A stretch of DNA of 41,578 nt, from the NCBI RefSeq assembly GCF_003465825.1, contig NZ_QSBV01000019.1, forward strand, positions 1-41,578. The letters are read 5' to 3'. The notes beneath the pieces were generated by a model, which saw only the letters and a program-made list of their open reading frames with translations, had not been told where the DNA came from and ran no database searches. Every line of letters starts with the position of its first letter. The stretch's first letter is position 1. The stretch is from Collinsella sp. AF02-46-1. Lineage in GTDB: Bacteria; Actinomycetota; Coriobacteriia; Coriobacteriales; Coriobacteriaceae. The position numbers and the translations under genes were made by a program. Positions 8,321 to 15,550 of this stretch are shown in pieces.

Positions 8321-9088
8321 CTACTCGCCTGCCTTGACGACCATAGAGGCGAAGTCGGCAGCCTTGAGCGAAGCGCCGCCCACAAGGGCGCCGTCAACGT
8401 CGGGCTTGGCGACGAGCTCGGCGATGTTGCCGGGCTTAGCGGAACCACCGTACAGGACGCGGATGCCGTTAGCGAGCTCCTCGCCGAACATCTCCTTGAG
8501 GGTCTCACGGATAGCGCCGCAGACCTCCTGAGCGTCCTCGGCGGTAGCGGTCTTGCCGGTGCCGATGGCCCAGATGGGCTCGTAGGCGACGACGACCTGC
8601 TTGGGGCAGGTGATCTCAAGACCAGCAAGGCCGGCCTTGACCTGGTTCACGACGTGCTCGACATAGGTGCCGGCCTCGCGGACCTCAAGGGACTCGCCGC
8701 AGCAGAAGACGGGAACAAGACCGGCGGCAACGAGAGCCTTGGCCTTCTTGTTCTGGTCCTCGTCGGTCTCGTGGAAGTAGTCGCGACGCTCGGAGTGACC
8801 GATGATGCAGTAGGTGCAACCAGCGGACTTGAGCATGTCGCAAGAGGACTCACCGGTGAAGGCACCCTTGGCCTCCCAGTACACATTCTGTGCACCGAGG
8901 GCGATGGGGGCAGCCTGAATGCGGTCATGAACCGTGGTGATGTCGATAGTCGGAGGGCAGACGAGCACCTCGACGCCAGCCGGAACCTCGGGCAGAGCCT
9001 GAGCCAGCTCGTCGGCGAGCTTGGCGGCCTCGGCGACGTCGTTGTTCATCTTCCAGTTACCAGCGATAAGAAGGGTGCGATTAGGCAT
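8321..9088 (-). CDS. tpiA: Triose-phosphate isomerase
   Basis: Interconverts dihydroxyacetone phosphate and glyceraldehyde-3-phosphate. The 255-residue protein begins MPNRTLLIAGNWKMNN. Catalytic residues are Lys13 (NWKMN), His98 (IIGHSERR) and Glu170 (VAYEPIWAIGTG), and the phosphate-binding loop is LYGGSAKPGN. The ATG at 9088 was chosen over an upstream start at 9151 because GGAGG inside the end of pgk precedes it and the protein then starts where the family does. It overlaps the pgk stop by 8 nt, so the two are translationally coupled. Confidence 0.96.
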   Translation of the reverse strand: MPNRTLLIAGNWKMNNDVAEAAKLADELAQALPEVPAGVEVLVCPPTIDITTVHDRIQAAPIALGAQNVYWEAKGAFTGESSCDMLKSAGCTYCIIGHSERRDYFHETDEDQNKKAKALVAAGLVPVFCCGESLEVREAGTYVEHVVNQVKAGLAGLEITCPKQVVVAYEPIWAIGTGKTATAEDAQEVCGAIRETLKEMFGEELANGIRVLYGGSAKPGNIAELVAKPDVDGALVGGASLKAADFASMVVKAGE

Positions 9089-10271
9089 CGAGAAGCGCCT
9101 CCACTCCGGGCAGGGCCTTACCCTCGACGAGCTCCATGGAAGCTCCACCACCGGTGGAGATCCAGCTCATCTTGTCGGCCAGGTTGAACTTGTTGACAGC
9201 TGCGACGGAGTCGCCACCGCCGATGATCGAGGTGCAGTCGGCCTCGGCGACAGCCTCGGCGATAGCCTGGGTGCCGTGAGCGAAGTTGTCGAACTCGAAG
9301 ACGCCCATGGGGCCGTTCCAGAACACGGTCTTGGCACCCTTGACGGCCTCGGCGTAAAGCTCCTCGGTCTTGGGGCCGATGTCCATGCCCTCACGATCGT
9401 CGGGGATAGCGTCGGAAGCGACAACCTCGGGGACAGCGTCCTCGCCAAAGTGATCGGCAACGCGGTTGTCGATGGGGAGCAGGATCTTGACGCCCTTCTC
9501 CTCGGCCTTCTTGAGCATCTCGCCAGCGCGCTCGACCCAGTCCTCTTCCTTGAGGGACTGACCAACGGACAGGCCCTGAGCCAGGAAGAAAGTGTAGGCC
9601 ATGCCGCCACCGATGATCAGGGTGTCAGCGGAGTCGATGAGGTGATCGAGAACGCCGATCTTGGAGGAAACCTTGGAACCGCCGACGATGGCGACGAAGG
9701 GGCGCTCGGGCTCGGCGAAGATGCCGGTCAGCGTGTCGACCTCCTTCTCGAGCAGGAAGCCAGCGACGGCAGGCAGGTAAGCGGCGGGGCCCACGACGGA
9801 ACCCTGGGCGCGGTGAGCGGTGCCGAAGGCATCGAGAACGAAGACGTCACCATAGGAAGCGAGCTTCTTGGCGATCTCGGGATCGTTCTTCTTCTCACGC
9901 TTATCGAAGCGGACGTTCTCGAGAACGAGAACCTTGCCCGGCTCGACGGCAGCGACAGCCTCGGCAGCCTTCTCGCCGTAGGTGTCGGCGACAAAGGCAA
10001 CGTCGAGACCAGAGAGCTCGGCGAGCTTCTTGGCGACGGGCTCGAGGGACAGCTCGGGCTGGAAGCCGGTGCCATCGGGACGGCCGAGGTGGCTCATGAG
10101 GATGACGCGAGCGTTGTGCTCAACGAGATAGTTGATGGTGGGCAGGGCAGCCTTGATACGGGTGGTGTCGCCAACGACGCCATCCTTGATAGGCACGTTG
10201 AAGTCAACGCGGACGAGAACGCGCTTGCCGTCGACATCGATGTCGCGGACGGTCTTCTTGGTAAAGGCCAT
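9081..10271 (-). CDS. pgk: Phosphoglycerate kinase
   Basis: Transfers phosphate from 1,3-bisphosphoglycerate to ADP in glycolysis. The 396-residue protein has the N-terminal substrate motif RVDFNVP (21-27), MSHLGRPDG, and the C-terminal nucleotide-binding IIGGGDSVAAV and STGGGASMELVEGK. The start MAFTKKTV follows GAAAGG; a 12-codon upstream extension is rejected. Only about 57 nt separate it from the gap terminator with no recognisable promoter, so expression probably depends on read-through from gap. A 7-bp hairpin (10295-10301/10311-10317) lies in this leader. Confidence 0.96.
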   Translation of the reverse strand: MAFTKKTVRDIDVDGKRVLVRVDFNVPIKDGVVGDTTRIKAALPTINYLVEHNARVILMSHLGRPDGTGFQPELSLEPVAKKLAELSGLDVAFVADTYGEKAAEAVAAVEPGKVLVLENVRFDKREKKNDPEIAKKLASYGDVFVLDAFGTAHRAQGSVVGPAAYLPAVAGFLLEKEVDTLTGIFAEPERPFVAIVGGSKVSSKIGVLDHLIDSADTLIIGGGMAYTFFLAQGLSVGQSLKEEDWVERAGEMLKKAEEKGVKILLPIDNRVADHFGEDAVPEVVASDAIPDDREGMDIGPKTEELYAEAVKGAKTVFWNGPMGVFEFDNFAHGTQAIAEAVAEADCTSIIGGGDSVAAVNKFNLADKMSWISTGGGASMELVEGKALPGVEALLDA

Positions 10272-10294
10272 GTTTGCTTCTACCTTTCGTACGT

Positions 10295-10317
10295 GTCTGC
10301 CTCCCATTACGGCAGAC
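10295..10317 (-). other. Leader hairpin upstream of pgk
   Basis: Inverted repeat GTCTGCC / GGCAGAC with a 9-nt loop, between the gap terminator and the pgk ribosome-binding site, with no T-run. It would sit at the 5' end of any pgk-tpiA-gpmI mRNA made by processing or read-through, so a stabilising role is possible but unproven. Confidence 0.45.
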
Positions 10318-10327
10318 GATTTCCTAT

Positions 10328-10374
10328 AAAAAGGGCGCGACCCTAGGGTGTAAGCCCTATAAGGCCGCGCCCTT
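10328..10374 (-). terminator. gap terminator/attenuator
   Basis: Nine-base-pair stem AAGGGCGCG (10331-10339) / CGCGCCCTT (10366-10374) with a loop containing a smaller CCCTAGGG hairpin, followed on the minus strand by TTTTTATAGG. It lies 37 nt beyond the gap stop codon. Because pgk follows directly without an evident promoter, it probably attenuates rather than fully ends transcription. Confidence 0.8.
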
Positions 10375-10411
10375 CTTTAGACGCTCAACGAGCTATTCGC
10401 TAAAAGCTAAA

Positions 10412-11437
10412 TTAAGCAACGAACTTCTCGAAGTACTTGATGGTGCGGACCATCTGAGAGGTGTAAGAGTTCTCGTTGTCGTACCAAGAGGTGACCTGAA
10501 CGAGGGTCTGGCCGTTGCCGAGGTCAGAGCACATGGTCTGAGTGGCGTCGAAGATGGAGCCATGGGTCTCGCCGATGATGTCGGTGGAGACGATGTCGTC
10601 CTCGTTGTAACCGAAGGTCTCGGAGATGGTGGCAGCGTAGGCCTTCATAGCGGCGTTGACCTCGTCGACGGTGACCTTCTTGTCAACGACAGCGTAGAGG
10701 TTGGTGATGGAACCGGTCGGCGTCGGGACGCGCTGGGCGGCACCGATGAGCTTGCCGTTGAGCTCGGGGAGAACCAGGCCGATAGCCTTGGCAGCACCGG
10801 TGGTGTTGGGGACGATGTTAACGGCGCAGGCGCGGCTACGACGCTTGTTGCCCTTGCGCTGCGGGCCGTCGAGCGGCATCTGGTCGCCGGTCCAGGCGTG
10901 AATGGTGGTCATAATGCCGGACACGATGGGAGCGAAGTCGTTCAGACCCTTGGCCATCGGGGCGAGGCAGTTGGTGGTGCAGGAAGCGGCGGAGATGATG
11001 TTGTCCTCAGCGGTCAGCGTCTCGTGGTTGACGTTGTACACGATGGTGGGCAGATCGCTGCCAGCCGGAGCGGAGATGACGACCTTCTTGGCGCCAGCGT
11101 TGATGTGGGCCTGAGCCTTAGCCTTGCTGGTGTAGAAGCCGGTGCACTCGAGAACGACGTCGACGTCGAGGTCGCCCCAAGGCAGGTTGTTGGCGTCGGC
11201 CTCCTTGTAGATCTTGATCTCCTTGCCGTCAACGGTGATGGAATCCTCGCCAGCAACGACCTCGTGATCGCGAGCGTAGTTGCCCTGCGTGGAGTCGTAC
11301 TTCAGCAGGTAAGCGAGCATATCGGGAGAGGTGAGGTCGTTGATAGCGACGATCTCGGAGCCCTCATGACCGAACATCTGACGGAAAGCCAGACGACCGA
11401 TGCGACCGAAGCCGTTAATAGCAACCTTTACTGCCAT
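10412..11437 (-). CDS. gap: Glyceraldehyde-3-phosphate dehydrogenase, type I
   Basis: Oxidises and phosphorylates glyceraldehyde-3-phosphate with NAD. The 341-residue protein begins [16 protein letters not shown]. The Asn33-Asp34 pair after the second strand favours NAD over NADP. The nucleophile is Cys153 in [12 protein letters not shown], with base His180 in [18 protein letters not shown] immediately precedes the chosen ATG; a longer reading frame upstream to 11539 is rejected because it has no start signal and no family support. It is monocistronic or the head of a gap-pgk-tpiA-gpmI unit. A promoter and a 14-bp palindrome lie upstream. Confidence 0.97.
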   Translation of the reverse strand: MAVKVAINGFGRIGRLAFRQMFGHEGSEIVAINDLTSPDMLAYLLKYDSTQGNYARDHEVVAGEDSITVDGKEIKIYKEADANNLPWGDLDVDVVLECTGFYTSKAKAQAHINAGAKKVVISAPAGSDLPTIVYNVNHETLTAEDNIISAASCTTNCLAPMAKGLNDFAPIVSGIMTTIHAWTGDQMPLDGPQRKGNKRRSRACAVNIVPNTTGAAKAIGLVLPELNGKLIGAAQRVPTPTGSITNLYAVVDKKVTVDEVNAAMKAYAATISETFGYNEDDIVSTDIIGETHGSIFDATQTMCSDLGNGQTLVQVTSWYDNENSYTSQMVRTIKYFEKFVA

Positions 11438-11509
11438 TGTGTCTCCTTTCGTAAGGCCCCCGCGAGCTACAGCGCCCGCCGTTGAGGCCCACAAACTAAC
11501 CACTCGCCT

Positions 11510-11545
11510 AATATACCTTTTTTTTGACTTGAATTTCACGAGAAT
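11510..11545 (-). promoter_or_regulatory. Candidate gap promoter
   Basis: On the minus strand a good -10 (TATATT, at 11510-11515) is preceded by an A8 tract (T8 on the plus strand at 11518-11525) in the spacer. The -35 is poor: GTGAAA or similar, about 19 bp upstream. The AT-rich character contrasts with the surrounding sequence. The leader to the gap start would be about 70 nt. Confidence 0.5.
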
Positions 11546-11571
11546 GCTCGAAATTGAAAATCAAATTTACG

Positions 11572-11585
11572 TTAAAACGTTTTAA
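11572..11585. promoter_or_regulatory. Perfect 14-bp palindrome upstream of gap (LacI-type operator candidate)
   Basis: TTAAAACGTTTTAA is identical on both strands and has the central CG of LacI-family operators. It lies about 57 bp upstream of the gap -10, a position more typical of activation than repression. The core AAAACGTT recurs upstream of oppA and of the nan cluster. Confidence 0.5.
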
Positions 11586-11630
11586 AGAATAAAATAGCAG
11601 CTAAATCCGTATATAAGTCGATACTTCAAA

Positions 11631-12560
11631 CTACCTGTTTGCTTCAATGAGCTTTTCAAGCCTCAAAACTCGATGGTAGAGGGCCGACTTCGACAAGGGA
11701 GGGTCAGCCATCTCCCCCAGATCGCGCAGTGACAGATCGGGATAGCGCTCGCGCAGGTCGCAAAAGACTGCTAAGGCGTCCGGAAGCGTGTCGCGTAAAC
11801 CCCGCTGTTCGAGCTCATCGATCAACGCAAGCTGATGCTGGGCGGCACCCGCACTTCTGGTCTGATTGGCCAGCTCGGCATTCACGCGACGGTTTACGTC
11901 GTTCTTAACCAATTTGACCGCGCGCGCTTCCTCGATCTCGGCAACGCTGCGCTTGGCGCCGACCAGCTTTAGAAGCTGCTCGATCTCCTCGGCGCTCTTA
12001 ATGTAGACGGCAAAGGACCCGCGCCGCGCGTTAACGCGCGCATGGACCCCAATCTGCTCCAATAGATCGCAAAGTCCCCGGGCATACTGCTCGCCCTGCA
12101 CCGCGATCTCCAAATGAAAGTCGCCGCGGGGATCGGCCACGAAACCGCCGGCGATGAGCGCGCCGCGGATGTAGGCAAGCCTGCAGCAGGGACGGGCAAC
12201 GATGTGCCGGGGAACACCAGCGACGAGCCCTCCCCTGCGGTCGAGGATGCCCAGCAGCACCAGAGCCTTGTCCAGGTCGGGTTGATCGGGCAGGGTAATG
12301 AGATAGTTACGGACCTTATGCAAGACCGATTTACGAACGGTGAATTCCGTTTTGAGCTTAAGGATGCGATGCGTCAGTGTGATCATCGTGCGCGCGACGG
12401 CACCCGTCTCGGTCGCGACCGTCAAACGATACCGCCCGGAGCCGGCCAGCGAAAGTGTACCGCTCACACGCGTCAGGGCGGCAAGCGTCGACAAATCGCA
12501 GTATTCACATTCGGGTTCGCAGCGCGCGAGCTCGTCACGCACCTCGGCGGTAAACGACAT
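11631..12560 (-). CDS. whiA: WhiA, LAGLIDADG-fold/HTH regulator
   Basis: DNA-binding protein of Gram-positive bacteria linked to cell division and, in actinobacteria, sporulation control. The 309-residue protein has an N-terminal homing-endonuclease-like domain (MSFTAEVRDELARCEPECEYC at the start, GGLVAGVPRHIVARPCC.LAYIRGALIAGGFV in the middle). The C-terminal helix-turn-helix contains LRDLGEMADPPLSKSALYHRVLRLEKL. It follows rapZ by 6 nt with only a weak ribosome-binding site, suggesting coupled translation. The usual rapZ-yvcK-whiA order is reduced here to rapZ-whiA. Confidence 0.94.
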   Translation of the reverse strand: MSFTAEVRDELARCEPECEYCDLSTLAALTRVSGTLSLAGSGRYRLTVATETGAVARTMITLTHRILKLKTEFTVRKSVLHKVRNYLITLPDQPDLDKALVLLGILDRRGGLVAGVPRHIVARPCCRLAYIRGALIAGGFVADPRGDFHLEIAVQGEQYARGLCDLLEQIGVHARVNARRGSFAVYIKSAEEIEQLLKLVGAKRSVAEIEEARAVKLVKNDVNRRVNAELANQTRSAGAAQHQLALIDELEQRGLRDTLPDALAVFCDLRERYPDLSLRDLGEMADPPLSKSALYHRVLRLEKLIEANR

Positions 12561-12566
12561 GCAGGC

Positions 12567-13487
12567 CTATGCTTTCGTGTTGGCGCGCGACAGGTCGCGA
12601 TGAGAAATGCTCACGTGATACTGGGCGCCTTCCAAATAACGTGCTGTGGCCTCGGCGATGGCAACGCTGCGGTGTTGACCGCCCGTGCAACCGATGGCAA
12701 TAGAAAGCTGTGGCTTGCCCTCCGCGATATAGCCGGGCATGACCGTATCGAGCAGCTGCGTCCAGGCCTTCCAGAACTCCTGGGTCTTGGGATGGTCCAG
12801 AACAAAGTCAGAGACTTTCTTATCGAGACCGGTCATCGTGCGCATCTCGGGATCGTAGAACGGATTGGGCAGGAAGCGAACGTCGATCATAATGTCCGCC
12901 TCGACGGGCATACCGTGCTTAAAGCCAAACGAGAACACGTGAACGTCCATGAGCTGCTGGTCGGACAACTCGGAGAACGCCATGCGCAATTTGTTGCGCA
13001 GAGCAGAGGTGCGCAAGCGGCTCGTATCGATAATCATGTCAGCTCGGTCGCGAACGCCCTGCAGCTGCAGGCGCTCGCGCTGAATCGCATCGGCCGTAGT
13101 CTCCCCCGGCTTGGCAATGGGATGGCGGCGGCGGTTTTCACTATAACGACGGATCAGCACCTCGTCAGAGGCCTCGAGAAACACGATGTCACAGCTCATC
13201 TCGCGCTCCTCGAGTGCGGCAGCGGCATCGAGCAGCTCATCGAACAAGCCCTGGCTGCGCAGGTCGCAGGTGACGGCAAGATGCCTGCCCACGCCCGTAT
13301 TGATGCCGACGAGTTCGGCAAGCTGGGCGATCAGACGCGGAGGCAGGTTATCAATGCAAAAATAGCCCATGTCCTCGAACACATGCATGGCCTGCGTTCG
13401 GCCCGATCCAGACATTCCGGTGATGATGACGATATCGGGGATGCGCTCCGAGCGCTCCGCCGCATCCATGGCATCTCCCTTTTGCAT
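12567..13487 (-). CDS. rapZ: RapZ/YvcJ, P-loop nucleotide-binding protein
   Basis: RapZ-family protein; in enterobacteria it controls glucosamine-6-phosphate synthase mRNA turnover, while in Gram-positives the YvcJ role is less clear. The 306-residue protein has a P-loop GMSGSGRT (24-31, Arg replacing the usual Lys), a Walker-B-like region and the conserved C-terminal IGCTGGQHRSVAIAE motif. Two starts are possible: ATG 13487 after GGAGG, or ATG 13469 after GGGAG; the longer is given. It precedes whiA by 6 nt. The neighbouring nanE terminator separates it from the nan cluster. Confidence 0.93.
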   Translation of the reverse strand: MQKGDAMDAAERSERIPDIVIITGMSGSGRTQAMHVFEDMGYFCIDNLPPRLIAQLAELVGINTGVGRHLAVTCDLRSQGLFDELLDAAAALEEREMSCDIVFLEASDEVLIRRYSENRRRHPIAKPGETTADAIQRERLQLQGVRDRADMIIDTSRLRTSALRNKLRMAFSELSDQQLMDVHVFSFGFKHGMPVEADIMIDVRFLPNPFYDPEMRTMTGLDKKVSDFVLDHPKTQEFWKAWTQLLDTVMPGYIAEGKPQLSIAIGCTGGQHRSVAIAEATARYLEGAQYHVSISHRDLSRANTKA

Positions 13488-13499
13488 GTGTGCCTCCTA

Positions 13500-13534
13500 A
13501 AACAAGCGCGGGACCCGGCCAGCGGATCCCGCGC
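13500..13534 (-). terminator. nan cluster terminator after nanE
   Basis: Eight-base-pair stem GCGCGGGA (13506-13513) / TCCCGCGC (13527-13534), loop of 13 nt, followed on the minus strand by TTGTTTTAGG. It lies about 50 nt past the nanE stop codon and just before the rapZ ribosome-binding site. Confidence 0.8.
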
Positions 13535-13585
13535 GATCAATTGCCTTTATTGAGTATACCGCCCCAAGCGGATACGAGGTCCGTC

Positions 13586-14272
13586 TTACGCCTCAAGCGC
13601 GGCTTTGAACCAACTCGTAATACTCGTGGGGTGCGTAATGGCGGTGCCCACGACAACTGCCCAGGCGCCCGCATCAATTGCGGCGCGGGCCTCCTCGGGC
13701 GTGTGCACGCGGCCCTCGCAGATGATGGGAAGACCGGGGAATTCCTCGGTCGCCTGACGCAGGAGCGGCAGGTCGGGACCGTCGGCCATGGTGCAATCGA
13801 TAGCGGCAACACCATGAGAAAGCGTAGTGGACACCAGGTCGAAGCCCATATCGACAGCACGACGAATATCCTCGATGGTGGCACAGTCGGCCATCAGGAG
13901 CACGCCCTCCTCGTGCAGCGGACGGAAGGTGTCCTCGATGGTCTTGCCATCGGGACGTGGGCGATCAGTGGCATCAATTGCCACGATGTCGGCACCGGCG
14001 GCAACGCAGGCGCGAGCATGACGCAGCGTCGGCGTGATGTAGACGCCCTCGTGTCCATCCTTCCACAAGCCGATGACGGGGACCTCGCAGCGGCCCTTAA
14101 TGGCGGCGATGTCGGCAAGACCCTGGCAACGAATAGCGGCAGCACCGCCAAGCTCGCAGGCGCGAGACATCTGAGCCATGGTTTCGGGCGTACGAAGCGG
14201 CTCGCCCATATACGCCTGAACGCTCACGACGAGCTTGCCCTTTAGGGACTGGATCAAAGGATCAACGGTCAT
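13586..14272 (-). CDS. nanE: N-acetylmannosamine-6-phosphate 2-epimerase
   Basis: Converts ManNAc-6-P to GlcNAc-6-P, the last step of the sialic acid pathway encoded here. The 228-residue TIM-barrel protein shows the NanE pattern: VSVQAYMGEPLRTPE at the N-terminus, GLWKDGHEGVYITPT with the likely catalytic Lys71, and ADIVAIDATDRPRPDGK with the following phosphate-binding strands. The start at 14272 follows GAAAGGTTGAG; a longer frame to 14311 is less likely. It is the last gene of the nan cluster. The leader between nanK and nanE holds a large structured RNA element. Confidence 0.94.
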   Translation of the reverse strand: MTVDPLIQSLKGKLVVSVQAYMGEPLRTPETMAQMSRACELGGAAAIRCQGLADIAAIKGRCEVPVIGLWKDGHEGVYITPTLRHARACVAAGADIVAIDATDRPRPDGKTIEDTFRPLHEEGVLLMADCATIEDIRRAVDMGFDLVSTTLSHGVAAIDCTMADGPDLPLLRQATEEFPGLPIICEGRVHTPEEARAAIDAGAWAVVVGTAITHPTSITSWFKAALEA

Positions 14273-14297
14273 GTTCGACTCAACCTTTCTCAAAACA

Positions 14298-14395
14298 GCC
14301 TTCTGAGACACCGCACCTTGACGTTCAAACCGTCGCTCGCGTACCGAAGTACGCTTCGCTCCTCTTTCACGTCAATCTGCGGCACCTCAGAAGGC
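14298..14395 (-). ncRNA. 98-nt structured RNA element between nanK and nanE
   Basis: Read on the minus strand, outer arms GCCTTCTGAGGTGCCGCA and TGCGGTGTCTCAGAAGGC pair over 18 bp, including three consecutive G-U wobbles. A 2x2 internal loop leads to a second stem TTGACGT/ACGTCAA. A symmetric 14x14 internal loop leads to a terminal stem GCGTAC/GTACGC closed by a cUUCGg tetraloop. The wobbles would be A/C mismatches on the plus strand, so the minus-strand RNA is the folded form. TGTTTTGAG follows the stem. It could be an attenuator, a cis-regulator of nanE or a dispersed repeat. Confidence 0.65.
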
Positions 14396-14412
14396 GCACT
14401 TGGTAGTTATGT

Positions 14413-15378
14413 TTACTTCAACGACGCAAGAAGGTGTTCGGCGGCGCCGATGAGCGGCGCGTCGCCCTCCAGAGAACCGATGAGGATCGGCGTGTCCTGA
14501 AGCGGGTCGAGCGCCTGGCTGGCATAGCCCTCGTGCACCGAGTCCTTCCACGTTTGCGAACGCCAATCGGGACCCTGGTGAATCACACCTCCCGAAAGCA
14601 CGATGACCTCGGGATCCAAGATGTTGGCAAGCGAGCCCAAGCTGGCGCCCAGCGCAAAGCCGGCGTCATGGATGACCTCGGTCGCCTTTGCGTCGCCCGC
14701 ACGGCACAGGTCGTTCACATCGCGACCGACCGAAGGACGGCTGGGGTCAACTCGACCGAAGCGCTCGTCGTACACACGGCCAATCGAGGTGCCCGAGGCT
14801 ACCGACTCAAGATGGCCAGAACGACCACAGGCGCAGGGAATTCCGGCAGCAGCCGAGCACTCGATATGGCCCATATGGCCGGCAGCACCATGGAAGCCCT
14901 GCATCACGCGGCCGTTCTCGACATATGCGCCGCCGATGCCCGTGCCGATGCCCAGACACAAGACGGAGAACTTGCCCTTACCGACGCCCCAGTGGGCCTC
15001 GCCCAGAGCATGAGCCTGCACGTCGCCCACAACGGCAACAGGAAGACCAAGGTCCTCGCGCAGACGCGGCCCCAACTGAACACCGGACCAGCCGGGCATA
15101 ATCTCGTTGGCATACGCGATGGCGCCCGTCTTGGGATCGACGACGCCGGCGGCACCGATACCGACACCGAGGACCTCGACATCGGGATTCGCCTCAAGAG
15201 CGGCCTTGATGGACGCCTCGATACGCTGGAAGACAGCCTCGCCGCCCTCCTGGGCCTCGGTAGGAACCTCGGCCTCAAATACGGGATGGGGCACGCTGCC
15301 GTCAGCCGGATACTCCATAATGGCAGTCGCAATCTTGGTGCCGCCGATATCGACGGAGCAAACGTACTTGTTCTCCAT
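14413..15378 (-). CDS. nanK: ROK-family sugar kinase, probable N-acetylmannosamine kinase
   Basis: Phosphorylates ManNAc to ManNAc-6-P with ATP; the assignment rests on its position between nanA and nanE, since ROK kinases also include glucokinases. The 321-residue protein has the ATP phosphate-1 motif DIGGTK (10-15), a base Asp119 in GDVQAHALGE, GIGTGIGGAYV and the ROK zinc region GHMGHIEC...CACGRSGHLE. The third zinc cysteine usually found in CGxxGCLE is His189 here. AAGGAGAG supports ATG 15378; nine upstream codons are discarded. It is separated from nanA by a terminator-like hairpin. Confidence 0.87.
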   Translation of the reverse strand: MENKYVCSVDIGGTKIATAIMEYPADGSVPHPVFEAEVPTEAQEGGEAVFQRIEASIKAALEANPDVEVLGVGIGAAGVVDPKTGAIAYANEIMPGWSGVQLGPRLREDLGLPVAVVGDVQAHALGEAHWGVGKGKFSVLCLGIGTGIGGAYVENGRVMQGFHGAAGHMGHIECSAAAGIPCACGRSGHLESVASGTSIGRVYDERFGRVDPSRPSVGRDVNDLCRAGDAKATEVIHDAGFALGASLGSLANILDPEVIVLSGGVIHQGPDWRSQTWKDSVHEGYASQALDPLQDTPILIGSLEGDAPLIGAAEHLLASLK

Positions 15379-15477
15379 GTCGCTCTCCTTAGGAGATAAA
15401 AACAACTACAGGAAATGCGCCGTCAGGCTAGCCGTCACAGCGCAGTAAAGGTTATCCAGGTGCCCGAGATCGCCGAG

Positions 15478-15519
15478 AAACCGTGTGGCCATTGACCTAA
15501 TGGGTCATGGCCACACGGT
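15478..15519 (-). terminator. Terminator between nanA and nanK
   Basis: Twelve-base-pair stem ACCGTGTGGCCA (15480-15491) / TGGCCACACGGT (15508-15519), with a second inner stem TGACC/GGTCA one base inside, followed on the minus strand by TTTC. It begins about 31 nt beyond the nanA stop codon. It may split the nan cluster into two transcription units or attenuate nanK-nanE. Confidence 0.8.
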
Positions 15520-15550
15520 TGAGGTGCGAGGTCGGGTGCCTGGGAAAGCT

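Noticed and set aside
11438..11539. 34-residue N-terminal extension of GAPDH
   Set aside because: The family starts at [14 protein letters not shown], and AAGGAG sits directly before that ATG. The extension covers the promoter region.
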